DNA of 64,000 nt, taken from NCBI GenBank assembly GCA_028023455.1, contig JAQFVV010000181.1, positions 1,434,001 to 1,498,000 on the forward strand, read 5' to 3'. The position numbers were made by a program, and so were the translations under genes. The DNA is from Epiperipatus broadwayi (taxonomy: Eukaryota > Onychophora > Udeonychophora > Euonychophora > Peripatidae). This document shows, piece after piece, positions 1 through 12,509 of this stretch (position 1 is the stretch's first letter; the number at the start of each line of letters is the position of its first letter). The notes under the pieces are model-generated. The model did not search any database and was not told the origin of the DNA. It was given only the letters and a program-made list of their open reading frames with translations.

Positions 1-2147
1 AATTTAATCTAAGATACTCACTAAATACTTTGATATAGCTCAAACTATTATTATTAATATTTCATAGGTTTTGAATACATACATATGATTTAATCAAGTG
101 TGGATATAGATGAGTGGATATGATGAACCAGGGAATGACATGACAACGGTATAGATATATACAATTTTTTAATACAATTAGAAAATATAATTAATAACAA
201 TCATGTTTGGATCTAATCATGATCCATGTATGGGATTACATTTTTTTAAACCAAATGAATAAATAACAATTACAATGTTTGATGACCAATAGTGATAATA
301 GTACATAATTTCAATATCACTAGAATAAATATATGATTTTACAAAGAGGTCACCTGTCAATAATGACAATTAAGGTTGTGAAATATATAAAATAATAATT
401 ACAATAATGAACCTCAGTATTAGATGTGTGTGTGCGTTACAATGAAATCATACTGGATTTCATGACAATAACAATTGTGATTCAATACAAAAAAAAAATT
501 AACTAGAAGTGATAGTTACACACACAGTAAATAATCAGTATTATACTGTGTGTCAGCATAAAACGAAATTTTATATTGAGAGTGATAATATTTTATCAAG
601 AAATATGCCACTATAAAATTAATATGCCAATTTTGGAGAGCAAACACAATACTTGCTTATATTAAGCTAGAGGCCAAATGAATATATATAATAAATTTAT
701 GCGTGTGTTTACATACATAGGGAAAGTAAAGTATATATGTATTTGTTATTATTATATTTTATTGTTAGTATTCTCAGCAGGAGTTATGGACAAAAGCATA
801 ATTTTATTTCCCTTTATTATTAATAATTATATGAAAAATATGGCTTATCTATTTCCCACAGAATTAACAACAGGTATGATTAAGAAATCTAATTACAGCA
901 TTCAGTAGCATCGGGGTTTGAATCCTGTACTAGCTATATTATTAGCATTGGCAAACTTGGGCCAATCTTCTTTGTCAAGCAGTAATGTATATATTCCTAT
1001 AGTAACACATCCGCATTCAGCTTGGCTTGTGTTAGAAATAATAGAGCATGGGTTTTGAATCACTATCTTTATAGAGTATACCCATTCATCGGCTCAAAGA
1101 AAGGCATGTCTATCTCGTATCGCCAAGATCGGTAAAATATCCGTGTGGCAGTCCGCATAGCATTACTCGAAATATTTTTATTATTAAAAGCCATATAGGC
1201 ACAGATCAATGTATTAAGCTACTGATATATTTGCCCATTAAAAGCATTAATTTATATCTGCATAGATGTTTTTCCTAAACCTGTCTTTAATAAGTAATAA
1301 TGGAGAAATCCGACAACCATATCTTATAGGCTATAAAATGCCCAAGTATTTCAAATATGAATCTTAACTATAAAATGCTAAAGAGGCAAAAAAAATACTA
1401 CTGCTGAGATATTTCTTTCCCCAAATGCATGCCTCACTAAATATACATATAGGGTGAGATAACCCATATCTTTGCAATAAGTAATATTGCCTATTTTAAA
1501 TTTTAAAAGAAGAACTAGCATTATTATTATTATTTTTACATTTAAATAATCGCATACACACTTATATATATATACCATTCTACCTTCTTTAATTGTCACA
1601 AAGAATCATAATCTAAATCAAATAAAATAATTTGAACACTTATTTATATTTTAAATTTCTTTACCAAGATACTGTGATTATGCCTATACGGATTTTTTTT
1701 TTTTTTTTTATACAGATATTTGATTTCTTTTCTATCTCTCCTTTTTATTATTAAATAAATGACATTTTTCACTAAGTCAGAATTAGATGCGAATTAGAAA
1801 TTTAACTTTGACTGTTTCTTATTTTTTTACTATAAAAATCGTTACCCATTTCCCACTTTAGATTCGGGATAAAACAAACAAATTTATATATAAATTAGTT
1901 TCACAGTGTAATATCATTTATACCCATATTTAACTAAATTGGCACAAAGAAATTAATCAATCAAATATATATTATACTTAAAAGAACATACCGGCATATC
2001 TCAAAATAAAACATAGAAAAGCTGCAATTTTAAACTCTCTAATAATCTTTTTGTTCTACTTAGAATTATACATTACACTTTTTTCTGTTGTTTGAACCAT
2101 TAATAAGTAATGGTTAAAATTTAAATTGACTTGTTAGAACAATAATA
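1..2147. other. AT-rich non-coding DNA, no gene recognised
   Basis: I see no coding exon here. Open frames are short, AT-driven and lack recognisable motifs. Around 920-935 there is a B-box-like string (GGTTTGAATCC), but no convincing A-box at the right distance, so I do not call a SINE. Poly(T) and TA-rich runs are common, for example at 1690-1710. Confidence 0.6.
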
Positions 2148-2170
2148 AAAATAAACTAAACACTCATATA

Positions 2171-2670
2171 NNNNNNNNNNNNNNNNNNNNNNNNNNNNNN
2201 NNNNNNNNNNNNNNNNNNNNNNNNNNNNNNNNNNNNNNNNNNNNNNNNNNNNNNNNNNNNNNNNNNNNNNNNNNNNNNNNNNNNNNNNNNNNNNNNNNNN
2301 NNNNNNNNNNNNNNNNNNNNNNNNNNNNNNNNNNNNNNNNNNNNNNNNNNNNNNNNNNNNNNNNNNNNNNNNNNNNNNNNNNNNNNNNNNNNNNNNNNNN
2401 NNNNNNNNNNNNNNNNNNNNNNNNNNNNNNNNNNNNNNNNNNNNNNNNNNNNNNNNNNNNNNNNNNNNNNNNNNNNNNNNNNNNNNNNNNNNNNNNNNNN
2501 NNNNNNNNNNNNNNNNNNNNNNNNNNNNNNNNNNNNNNNNNNNNNNNNNNNNNNNNNNNNNNNNNNNNNNNNNNNNNNNNNNNNNNNNNNNNNNNNNNNN
2601 NNNNNNNNNNNNNNNNNNNNNNNNNNNNNNNNNNNNNNNNNNNNNNNNNNNNNNNNNNNNNNNNNNNNNN
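2171..2670. other. Assembly gap of exactly 500 Ns
   Basis: The run is exactly 500 undetermined bases, a conventional placeholder length rather than a measured gap. Any open frame across it is an artefact. The 23 bases just before it (2148-2170) are repeated just after it (2671-2693), so the two contig ends probably overlap and the true gap may be zero or small. Confidence 0.97.
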
Positions 2671-2693
2671 AAAATAAACTAAACACTCATATA

Positions 2694-5600
2694 TATATAT
2701 ATATTCTAACCTAATATTCTTTTAATTAGTTGATTATTTTAGTTTATTTATTTTTATTAGTTTAGTTTATTTGCACCCGTGACACTATTTTTTCTGGTTG
2801 TTAAGGCAACCAAAATAAAGCAACATATCCATTAATTTTCCAATATGATCTAAAATACCTTTCATATAATACAATTGTACATTCAATTCTCTTAAGCCAA
2901 GCCACGATTGTAATAACAACAATAATTGATCACTTATTAATTTAAAGAATAATTATAATAATATTAATCTCAGGGTTCTTTGTTTCATGTAAGGAAATGC
3001 TCGGCAGTATTGTGTTGTCGCTAATGATTGCATTCTGGTCGGATATAGAAAACATTTATTTTACTTAAATTCAATGTGTCTTCATCTCTCATATCCTCAG
3101 CTATATTATTTAAAGAGATGATAATTCTATTCAATAATGGAGTATAATTTTGAATAACACAGCCTTTTTTTTTTTTTTACAATCTCAGTCAGAATAATAA
3201 AAAGACAAGCGTGCTTTTTGTGTCCTTCCATCATCCATGACAACACAATAATATAACTAAGATTTATTACTTAGACAATTTAACTAAATGGGAATGGAAT
3301 AATGTGCAATCAAAGTTAATGGTTTGGGAAAGGTGAATGTTTAGTCTTAAGTTTTCAACTCCATAAATAATTATCATTAAACTAAAATATAATGACATAT
3401 TCCGATCTGCTTAACTTTATTTATCTGGTATATTACGTTTTTAAGAATTTGGAATGATTTCGGACTCAAGAAAAGGTTTTGCAAATATTGTGCAAACACT
3501 TATATTTAGCATATGAAAACAAAAAAATGAATCTACAACAAATTTTAACGAGACTATAATTTATTATTATCACAAAAAAAAAATATATGAACATTTATTC
3601 AATAATCCCATAGTAATACAAAAATATAAAATATAACTGACATTAATCTGTATACTCTTTTGGTTATGGACTAGAGATTACTACTTCTCCTGTATGCAAT
3701 CATATGGATTGATTAACTAAAAGTACATTTCATTACCAATACATTGTTTATTACATTTTTGTAACCTTGTAGAAGCTTTTATTCAAAATTATTGACTAAC
3801 TATTTTTGTTTTTGTTTTTTTTTTTTTTTAAAATGATTAATCCCATCATATGCAATACGCAAAATATTAAATTTATTTCTAATACATTTACTTTATTTAT
3901 GGTCTTTAATGGGATAACCTATTCTAATTATAGACCAGCTATCAGAAGTTACACTTACCATCTTACATTTAACTTAATGCTAACTTAAGTTATGATACAA
4001 ATTTTATTCATACGTATAATTTTAAAATATGAGTATTATTTAATTACTAACCAGAATTAAATATTGCATTTGAATATTCCTTCAGTAAATAAGCGTTTTA
4101 AATTACGCAATTTTAATTACTTTCTCCATTGATTTACTTGTCAAATACTAGCAATATTTAGCAGCACAATACAGATATTGATCTTAGTTACTAACGCACT
4201 ATTTATACTAAAGTGGATCTTGAGGAACTAACATCTCCAATATAACCTTTATCTTGCCCGAACTTTCAAAATTAAGCACAATAATCAACACCTTCCATGG
4301 TGGAGCTATCTTTATTTTCACATGAGGAATATGGAATAACCACGAAGGTTTGTAAAGTAATCTACTACATTAAAATATTTTGGTGGTTTCTTGCCTCTTA
4401 CTTGGGCATACAACGAACACACACCAAATACAATCCTCTCCTGGGATTTAAACGAATGAAACATACTAAATGCTAGATAAATTCTTGATCGTCCTATCTA
4501 TGAGAATCGATCACTTGGGCTATAAACATACCCGAACATTATATTTAAAATCTTCCTCTCATGGAAAACAAAGCTTTTGGGGAGATCATTTTTCATCCCA
4601 CAAGATAAATACATTATAATTATTACCTATGCGAATATTAAGCATATACCAATGCTATATCTGGGCAGGATAAGTAAATACACTGATTATAATAAACTTA
4701 TGTTATCGGGTATACTTTGATCAACATCTGAAATCAATGGACATCATAGAATAAAAGTATAATAATTTTAATTTTAATAAAGGAACATTCAAAATAGTTG
4801 GTAGCATACTATCTTAAACTAAATAAAGTGGATGTGTTATTTAAGAATAATTAGGAATAAATTCCTCAATTAATACAGTATAAATTCGTTTCAAACCTTT
4901 AACAATAAATATTTTGTTATAACATTTTTTTTTTTTTTTAGTTACTTCTGATAATTTTCAATATTTATTTTACCCCTTAAATATCTAAATATTTTTTCTT
5001 TTACGTATCTAACATACAAAATTTCTACCTACAATTGTATGTACTAATTAAAACATATTTTATAGATTTTTTTTTTCTTTCATGTTAAATATCAACTTAA
5101 CCTATAATAATTATATTAAAACATACCTTTGTCATTATAAGGCTATTAAATATCACTTGACCATACAAACTTTAATCTATGTGATATAAAAAAAAAAATA
5201 CATATCATTTATAACTTAGTTTTACACAATTATTAATTAACAAGTGCATACTCTCTCATTAGAAAATGTTTTTCTATTGAGCAATTGGTCCAGGTGAAGA
5301 GCTTTATCCAGTATTTCACGAAGCAAGTTTAAAAACAATAAACGCATGGTATTATTTCCTTTAAATAAAAGTTTTCTCTTATTTTGTGCGTTTAATAAAT
5401 TAGGTAAAGAAACATATAGCAGAATTGAAGATTAATTCTTACTTGAATTAAACTACTACAATTTTGGGATCCAAGAAGAAAAAAAATAGACTTCTAATAT
5501 AGACGAATATTTGACTATAGACGATAAACATACACAATATTTTTTTTTTTTATTGACGATACGTATACTTATTAGCTAGCTTACTTATGGACGAAAATGC

Positions 5601-6310
5601 GCAATTTTCCGAGAGATTATTATGATAATAACTGCAGTCAATTTACGTGTACAGGAAGTTTTAATAATTCCAACTGATGTATAATATAATATATCATTTA
5701 TTTTTATCATTAAGTCACTAAGATATTTGGTTTTGTTCATACTTTATGAATTATAAATTTTTTTTAACGGTAACTTCTCCGTAAGAATGCCCCTATATAA
5801 CTTTTCCTATATTTACTCTGAGAAAGTTTATATATTTTTTTTTTTATATTTTTTTTAAAAAAAAATATACAAGTGCATAATTTAATCTTATTTATCATTA
5901 TTATTATTTCCAGACAATTCTTGGTGAATAAAACATATTTTAACGTATGTAACTACATTACTTGTAAAGGCAGACAATATTGAGAAAGAGCGCGAAAATG
6001 TTTCTAGTTGATTTTCCTTGGTTTCAAAATATTTCTTTCAATTATTTTTTTTTTTCTATACCAAGAAAATATCAATAAATGACATAAAGTTAATAAATAA
6101 TTAATCTCTTCTTGGAAATCGCTTCTTTTCCTTAATTTAGATATAATATAATTTTTCGTGACTCTTTTAGTTACATCTGTCATTTTTGAACTTTTGCGAA
6201 TTTTATGAATCTAATGAAATTAAATGTTCGCATTTTTTTTTTATAGAAGGTATTTTTAAGATATAAATAATTTTTTCTTTTTTACAGATAGAAAGTTTAT
6301 ACTTGCGATA
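2694..6310. other. AT-rich non-coding DNA, no gene recognised
   Basis: I found no coding signature, RNA gene or well-formed mobile element. There are many poly(T)/poly(A) runs of 9-14 bases (3168-3178, 3817-3829, 4925-4939, 5550-5560). The slightly more balanced stretch at 4200-4720 has no open frame of note on either strand. Confidence 0.55.
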
Positions 6311-6318
6311 GATTACGG

Positions 6319-6565
6319 TGTCACTTTGCTTGATGCAGATTTTTTTACCGATTCATTCATTGACAAGGTCGGCCTTGGGCTTCACTGTACTCAGAATAGA
6401 CTGGCTTCAGGTTGCTTCTCTATTTTTCTTCGATGGATCATTGTGTCACTTTGATTGAGGCAGATATTTTTTTCCAGGTTCATTCATTATTAGGATCGAT
6501 CTTTGGCTTTGTCGGACTCAGGATAGACTGACTTCGCTGTTGATTCTCCATTTTCTTTCATAGCA
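6319..6565. repeat. Two diverged tandem units of about 125 bp
   Basis: Two consecutive units each begin with TGTCACTTTG, TTGA and GCAGAT, and continue through a shared ATTCATTCATT block and a CTCAG.ATAGACTG block (around 6393 and 6518). Divergence is clear, so the duplication is old. No coding role is visible. Confidence 0.7.
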
Positions 6566-6775
6566 GCAGCATGGGATTTGTCTCTCCTCCTCTTCTTTAG
6601 ATGCATTTTTCTGGAGACTTTTCAGAGAAGGAAAAAGTAATTTGTACTACTCACAAACCATATTGTGGATCTCTTCTCAGCTTAATTATAGTATTGCACT
6701 AGTATTTCAGAGTCACTTTTCTCTTAAAACTTTTCTTTACAAGGCACCAACTTTTTTTTACTGCCAACAACTTTT

Positions 6776-7150
6776 TTTTCTCTAACTGCTTGACTTTTAA
6801 TTTCCCTCTAACTGCTTGACTTTGAATAATTTGAATCAATTACTCTCACTGCTTGACTTTGAATAATTTGAATCCCTGGTTCTTTTTCTTTGCTCTATTT
6901 ATAATAACTTTTTTCTAAGCAAGGCTTTGTTTTCTATATATATATATAACACCTATATTTTCCTTGGTTAGAAACAGACCGCATGATTGATTTTTCCTTT
7001 TTTTAATTACATCAGTTTAAAGATTTTTATGATTTACATCAGTTTAAAGATAAGAAAACAATTCAACACTCCCATGCAACTAGCTGAGTTGATCTTTCAG
7101 TTTAAAGATAAGAAAAACAATTCAACACTTCCTTGCGACTAGCTGCGTTG
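6776..7150. repeat. Short tandem repeats
   Basis: CTAACTGCTTGACTTT-type units recur three times at about 6781-6870, two with a following GAATAATTTGAATC. A further unit of about 63 bp containing CAGTTTAAAGATAAGAAAA, CAATTCAACACT and CTAGCTG.GTTGATCTTT is repeated at about 7031-7150. The sequence is simple and carries no coding signal. Confidence 0.65.
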
Positions 7151-8139
7151 ATCTTTTACCAAAAGCAGGTGACACAATCGAGATAAGATTACACAAAGTT
7201 ATAAAATCTTACTTGCCTTTTAATCGCCTCAAGGATGAGAAAAATTAATTCACACCTACATGCAACTATATATTTCAGAATGTTTATGAAAAAAAAAAAG
7301 CAGAGTCATCAAAACGTTATTCGCAAGGAACGAACCGCCTTTAGGATAAAGATATACAACAATGAAAATATATTTTTCTTTCCAAAAATATATACATAAA
7401 AAATGCATTTCAATAAAACAATTTACACAAACATAAGTCCACTCATTCGTAAAGTCATACACCTGCACCTGCATATATCCCCTTTAGCAAACAAGCAAAA
7501 ATAAAAAAATGAAAAAATTAGATATTTGAGTTTTAAAATATATATATTGTAACAGTCAGAAAACGTGTGACTCGTAAACATAGTGCAGAATTCGACCACC
7601 ATACAGAACAGCAGCACCATCGAGTAGCGAAGCCACCCGTGGTACTGAGTTTGAACATAGTTTATCGGTTCCACAATACAATCCACGAAACAACGCATCT
7701 GATGCGACATTAGTAAATATTTACTTAGGCACGGTGGTCAGGGATATGCAAGAGATTCATGATTTTATTCTCGAGTTAGCCAATAATCAAACTCATATTA
7801 ATTAAACATTCATATTTACATAATCGAGGAAATATATAGAATGGGAATCGAATAAATGAAACGTAACTGCAGACGTATAGTTTAAAATTATTTATTAACA
7901 CATTTTAATAAGATCATTTACTAATATTTTATGGACTAACAGCTTCAGTAGCGGGATTTGCAACATGATTATATTTTAAAGAATACATGATTTATTTGTT
8001 TACAAAAGAAATTCATCTATTTGAGGGCGTAATCTAGCTACCTAAAATTCTCGAGTAAGTATTTCTAATGCATGCCTTGGGGAATTTATACCTTTGCAAT
8101 GCAAGAGTCCAAAGTAAGATTTAAGAGTAGCGGCGTACA

Positions 8140-8172
8140 TATATTTATTTAATTAAAATATTTATTTTATGA
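8140..8172 (-). promoter_or_regulatory. Candidate polyadenylation signals downstream of the 8273-8548 exon
   Basis: On the minus strand two AATAAA-type hexamers lie roughly 100-130 bases past the stop codon of the terminal-exon candidate. In such AT-rich DNA the hexamer is expected often by chance, so this only supports the exon call weakly. Confidence 0.3.
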
Positions 8173-8272
8173 CTAAGGGCAAACATTTATTTGAGAGTGA
8201 ATTACGAAGATAATGCAGAGGCGGAGTGATATATAGAATAATAGAATCGAGTAAAGGAACACGTGGTACGCT

Positions 8273-8548
8273 TTAGAAAGGCGATTTGGAATGGCAGTAT
8301 ATCGAAACTGCAATGCCGCGAATGGGTTTATAAGAATGTCGGGCTGATCTCTGCCTTGGCCCGACGAAGTAAGGTGTCACATAAGCATAACCAGGGACAA
8401 GCAGTACGTGTCGCAATTTGCTGGCTGGCTGCATGACATTGTCAAATCCTACGGGAGCACCCATTATGCCCACTTGTGTAGGACGACTGGGGTTAATTTC
8501 AACCCTGAAGAATCCGGAAATTTCATGGCGGAATGGGTCATCGCATCT
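8273..8548 (-). CDS. Candidate 3'-terminal coding exon, product unknown
   Basis: On the minus strand an open frame of 91 codons runs from a splice acceptor (TTATGTTTTAG, AG at 8549-8550) to a TAA stop at 8273, with possible AATAAA signals about 100 bases further on. Its base and residue composition differs from the surrounding AT-rich DNA. It is rich in Pro, Gly, Arg and Val, with segments such as GFFRVEINPSRP, VGIMGAPVGFDN and VPGYAYVTPYFVGP, and has few Lys/Asn/Ile runs. This makes a chance frame unlikely. An in-frame ATG lies 25 codons in, but the frame is continuous upstream of it, so I read this as the last exon of a spliced gene that continues toward higher coordinates. I do not recognise the family. 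No signal peptide or membrane segment is visible. It could also be an old pseudogene exon, and transcript data would decide. Confidence 0.5.
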   Translation of the reverse strand, partial: RCDDPFRHEISGFFRVEINPSRPTQVGIMGAPVGFDNVMQPASKLRHVLLVPGYAYVTPYFVGPRQRSARHSYKPIRGIAVSIYCHSKSPF

Positions 8549-9137
8549 CTAAAACATAACACATGTATACTGTATAAACGATTATGATGAGATTTAAATA
8601 GATTTCTGACTCGGCCCTACATTATCAACATTTACTAAAGAACGTTGGCAACTCTCAAAGGAATGTAATTTTCTGGAATTATTCATGATGATTTAATAAA
8701 TACAAAACATATATAAATTGGGAATTATTACAACTAATATGCCAGCCATTTGCGAAGTAGTAAACCCTGCATTACAATAATGATGCACTGAAAGCGTGTC
8801 GATTTATATGAAAGTTAAGTTATTTAGGAAAGTAAATATTAATGAAAATTTGACACGCATTCATTGTTTTAAGCGATCATAGATTTAAATTTTGAAATTT
8901 GAGACAATTATGAGCATGCAATAATTAAATAATAACTATAGATAAAATGTAGATTATAGAAATACGCACCCAAGAAAGATAGAGTGAGGTAAGCTAGATT
9001 ATTAGAGAAATTTACACATTAAGTTAATTATTCAGTTTTAGTTATACATATGGTAGTTTTTACATTTTATAATTTAGATAAGTAGTATGAAGAAGAGCTA
9101 TAGCATATTATTAGAGTACTCTAGAGTTTGAACACAG

Positions 9138-9375
9138 ACAGGTACCTGTTTTATAAGAAGTTTTCTGATTCCATTAGTTTAGCAACAAAAGGTTCACGAG
9201 TGGCAATTCTTTCTTGTATTTAGATATTTCATTTAATTTCACAGCAGCAGCAGCTTTCTCATTTATTTCAGGCAGCAGATCTTCATGGTTAATTTATGAC
9301 GGGCAATGGAAAGTTCAGCATCCGATAGGCCATCTCCCGATGGAGAATAATCTAGGTGCTTTACTCGGTCATACC
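9138..9375 (-). pseudogene. Coding-like stretch with two frame breaks, product unknown
   Basis: On the minus strand, a pyrimidine-rich acceptor (TTGTTCCTGCCTAG) precedes a stretch with coding character in three successive frames. The first begins YDRVKHLDYSPSGDGLSDAE, the second contains DLLPEINEKAAAAVKLNEIS, and the third contains RIATREPFVAKLMESENFL and then a stop. Each switch is a one- or two-base shift near a short run, so this is either an exon with old indels (a pseudogene) or an exon damaged by assembly errors. A CAGGTACC donor-like site follows at about 9148-9155. It lies roughly 590 bases upstream of the 8273-8548 exon on the same strand and could belong to the same gene. I do not recognise the protein. 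Confidence 0.35.
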
Positions 9376-9399
9376 TAGGCAGGAACAAATTATTTTATT

Positions 9400-11560
9400 A
9401 TTTTTGGAAACTCTCAGTGATCGAGAGCAAAGCTAAAGTTTAAGTGAATGTCTCCAGAAAGTCTAAGATGGCCTCTTTTTTTATCTTGATCTTTCACATT
9501 TTTGTTAAGGTATTTTTAGGTTCTATTTAATCTGCCCTGAGGATAAGCAATGCATTTTGTTGGGTTTTTTTTAATTAAAAAAAGCTGCTGTTCTATTGTT
9601 TACATTTTACATTTACTAATCACATTTTGGGGAATTTTTCTTTAATTAATCTATTATCTATCACTGACCAATGCTTTTAAATTTCAAAGACAAAAGGAGA
9701 ACATAAGATTATTTTAACTTTTAATTAAATATTACATCAGATTTTTTTAGAATTATTATTAAATGAAATTTAAACTCAGCAATAAATACGAACTTTATAA
9801 TCCAAAATAAATGATTAAAATTATACAAAATTATATAACTAAAAGAAATCTAAATTATATTATTTTATCCCTATTTATTGCCTTTAATTTGAGATCGAAA
9901 TGTGTGCGTGTTTATGCTGAATTCTACATTTATGCTGAATTCTACATAGATTTATATATTTTTAATATTGCTACACACACAATTCGATACCAAAAAGTTT
10001 AAATTTGGGCGGGATAGACCGGTCAGTGAGAGACGACAGAAAAAGGTGAAACTTAAGATTCGAATACGAATCTTACTGTTTCAATATATATACTAATTTT
10101 AACAACTAACATGAAGCTCTGTGTGTTCATACACACTGAACGCTTCAATATATATATATAGTACTCTAACTGGATGGCTCACAAACTACTGATAATAATA
10201 ATAACTCCTAACTCAGCTAAGTTCCAACATAAAGAAATTCTAATAAGGCATATCTAAAATAAATTACACTAGTCATAATAAATTGTTTAATAATTTATTA
10301 TTACAAATCATGAGACATATTATTTAAATCATCCAGTAAGATTAACCTTTGTTTTTCCACATAAAAAATATACCAAAAAGTATATCCTCAATTGCATAAG
10401 AATATCACTATACACCACTTAACTAAAATATTAATGATACTCCCATGACTTACACTTAAGAAAAATAAATTATATTTAATACTAACATTTATTAAATTAA
10501 ATTTAACTGTAATACTACACTATATTCATTTATCTAATAAAATAATTCTATCTCTCCTTGAAAAATATTTTATAACACAATTAAAATCTCAGGTCATTAT
10601 TATTACTTTTTGAAATTAATTAATTAATTGATATAACTAAATGTAATGAGGGATTTTACATACACCTAGCTATATAAAGGTAATAATAATCAAGAAACAA
10701 GTCTACTCACTATTCTCTTCCTTCTTAAAATCATTAACTAATTTTCTCATAAACTAATTTAAAATTAAGTTAAAATTAAAAATTAATAATAATCAATATT
10801 TATTACGATAAATAAATTCAAAATCATATCTTATTATTGTGTATTATATCTAATAATTTTATTTTTTAATATGGCATTACTATAATCATTGAGCCAGGTA
10901 AAGAATAATGGTAATCATCTGAAATCCGGGCACGGCTGCCTGATGGCGTTATTTATGTGTCAAAATACATAAAAATCCCATTTCTGCGGCCAATCTTATG
11001 GTTAATACATTTAATATTGTATTAACCCATATGAGCTAGGATGTTTTACATGACATTGCACAAAAATATTACGGCCTGTTTTGTGCTTCGGAACTATTTA
11101 CGCGTATTTGTTCTATTCATAGCTGATTACCATATCGCTTGAGGGTGTTTTAATTTCAAGTCGGTACAACTTTTCACATCTCTGTAATAGAGTAATGTCA
11201 TTTATATTTAAATAATGTTGTTAATTACTAATAATTATCATATGGTCCTCACCCTTCCCTAAAAAATGTTAATATGTAAAAAATTGGCAAAGTGTACGTT
11301 CGAACATGCTTCGGCAAAGCTCACACACTAAGTCACGTTTCAGTGTAGAAAATATACGAGACCAATAAAAGGTCTGAAAAGAACGTGCAATTTTTCATCT
11401 TTTCAGAACTGCAGAGTACTGAAAGTGAGGGAGACTGTGTCTTTTTGTCAGGCACATAATGTCCTTCCAAATAACTGACTTTTTATTACAGCAATAAAAT
11501 AATAAATACATTCAAAAGTCCAAAGTTTATGTCCTTTTTTTTTTCCATGTCATTAGAAAT
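9400..11560. other. Non-coding DNA, no gene recognised
   Basis: This stretch is mostly low-complexity AT-rich sequence. The less AT-rich blocks at 10920-11200 and 11280-11460 were read in all frames and hold only short frames without recognisable motifs. TA microsatellite runs occur near 10090 and 10150. Confidence 0.5.
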
Positions 11561-11569
11561 TGACAAGTA

Positions 11570-12300
11570 TTTGGATTATCTTTTTTGCAGCAGGGTTAAA
11601 ATAAATTACTATTTTTGTTGACTTTTTGTTAATAATAACAAAGTATGAAAGCCCCCCAAAAAAGCAGTTTATTGTAGAAGGCCAAAAAAAAAAAAAAAAA
11701 CGTAATTCAAACGAAATATAAATAAAAGTAAAAAGTGAGAAAAATTTGTTTGAAAAAAAAAAAATTATTGACTTTTTGTTACAATTATTTTTCCGAGTGT
11801 GGGGGTGGAAGTTTGAAAACAATTTTTTACCCCCAAAAAACACAAAAGTTACTTTTGATTTAATAAGAAAAAAAACAATTTGATCAACCCAAAAAAAAAA
11901 AGGTTGAATAAATTCGCAACAATTCACAAATAATTGCATTATATTTTTTCATCAGGGTTAAAACAAGTGGGTTTAAAATAAATGACTATTTTTGATTAAT
12001 TTTTGTTAATAATAACAGTATGAAATCCCCCCAAAAAGTTGTTTATTGTAGAAGCCAAAAAAAAAAAAACAGGCTAATTCAAACGAAATGTAAATAAAAG
12101 TAAAAAGTGAAATAAAGTTGTTTTAAAAAAAGTAAAATTATTGACTTGTTACAATTATTGATCCGAGGGTGGGGGTGGGAATTTCAAAACAATTTTTGAA
12201 GCCCCAACAACACAAAAGTTACTTTTGATTTAAAAAGAAAAACAATTTAGTCAACCAAAAAAAAATAGGTAGAACAAAGTCTAAACAAGTTTTTTTGTGG
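11570..12300. repeat. Two tandem copies of a repeat of about 375 bp
   Basis: Two copies (about 11570-11940 and 11941-12300) share in the same order GGGTTAAAATAAAT.ACTATTTTTG, TTAATAATAACA..GTATGAAA.CCCCCCAAAA, TTTATTGTAGAAG, AATTCAAACGAAAT, CCGAG.GTGGGGGTGG and CACAAAAGTTACTTTTGATTT. The 128-codon minus-strand frame over the first copy is low-complexity Phe/Lys-rich translation of poly(A) runs and is not a gene. Poly(A)-rich sequence related to the ends continues to about 12510. Confidence 0.8.
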
Positions 12301-12509
12301 TGAAACAGTCCAAAGTTTTAAAATTCAGAAAAATAAACACAAAATTAAATTACCAAAATTTGTTGGATAAAGAAAAATGTCAGGTTAAAAAAAAAACAAC
12401 GAAAATGAATATAAAAATTTGTTTAATAAAAACAAAATCATGTTATAAATGAAATAAAAAATTTGTTTAATCAAAAAAAACTAAAACATGTTCTATAAAA
12501 AAAAAAGTC

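Noticed and set aside
909-945. B-box-like string suggesting a SINE
   Set aside because: There is no A-box at suitable distance, no target duplication and no poly(A) tail.
2156-2686. 176-codon minus-strand open frame
   Set aside because: It is almost entirely the 500 N assembly gap translated as unknown residues.
7423-7710. 95-codon minus-strand frame with a hydrophobic middle
   Set aside because: The first part is mildly coding-like, but the second half is AT-driven, and there is no recognisable domain or supported splice structure.
11553-11939. 128-codon minus-strand open frame
   Set aside because: It is Phe/Lys/Asn-rich translation of poly(A) runs inside a tandem repeat; the second repeat copy does not keep the frame.
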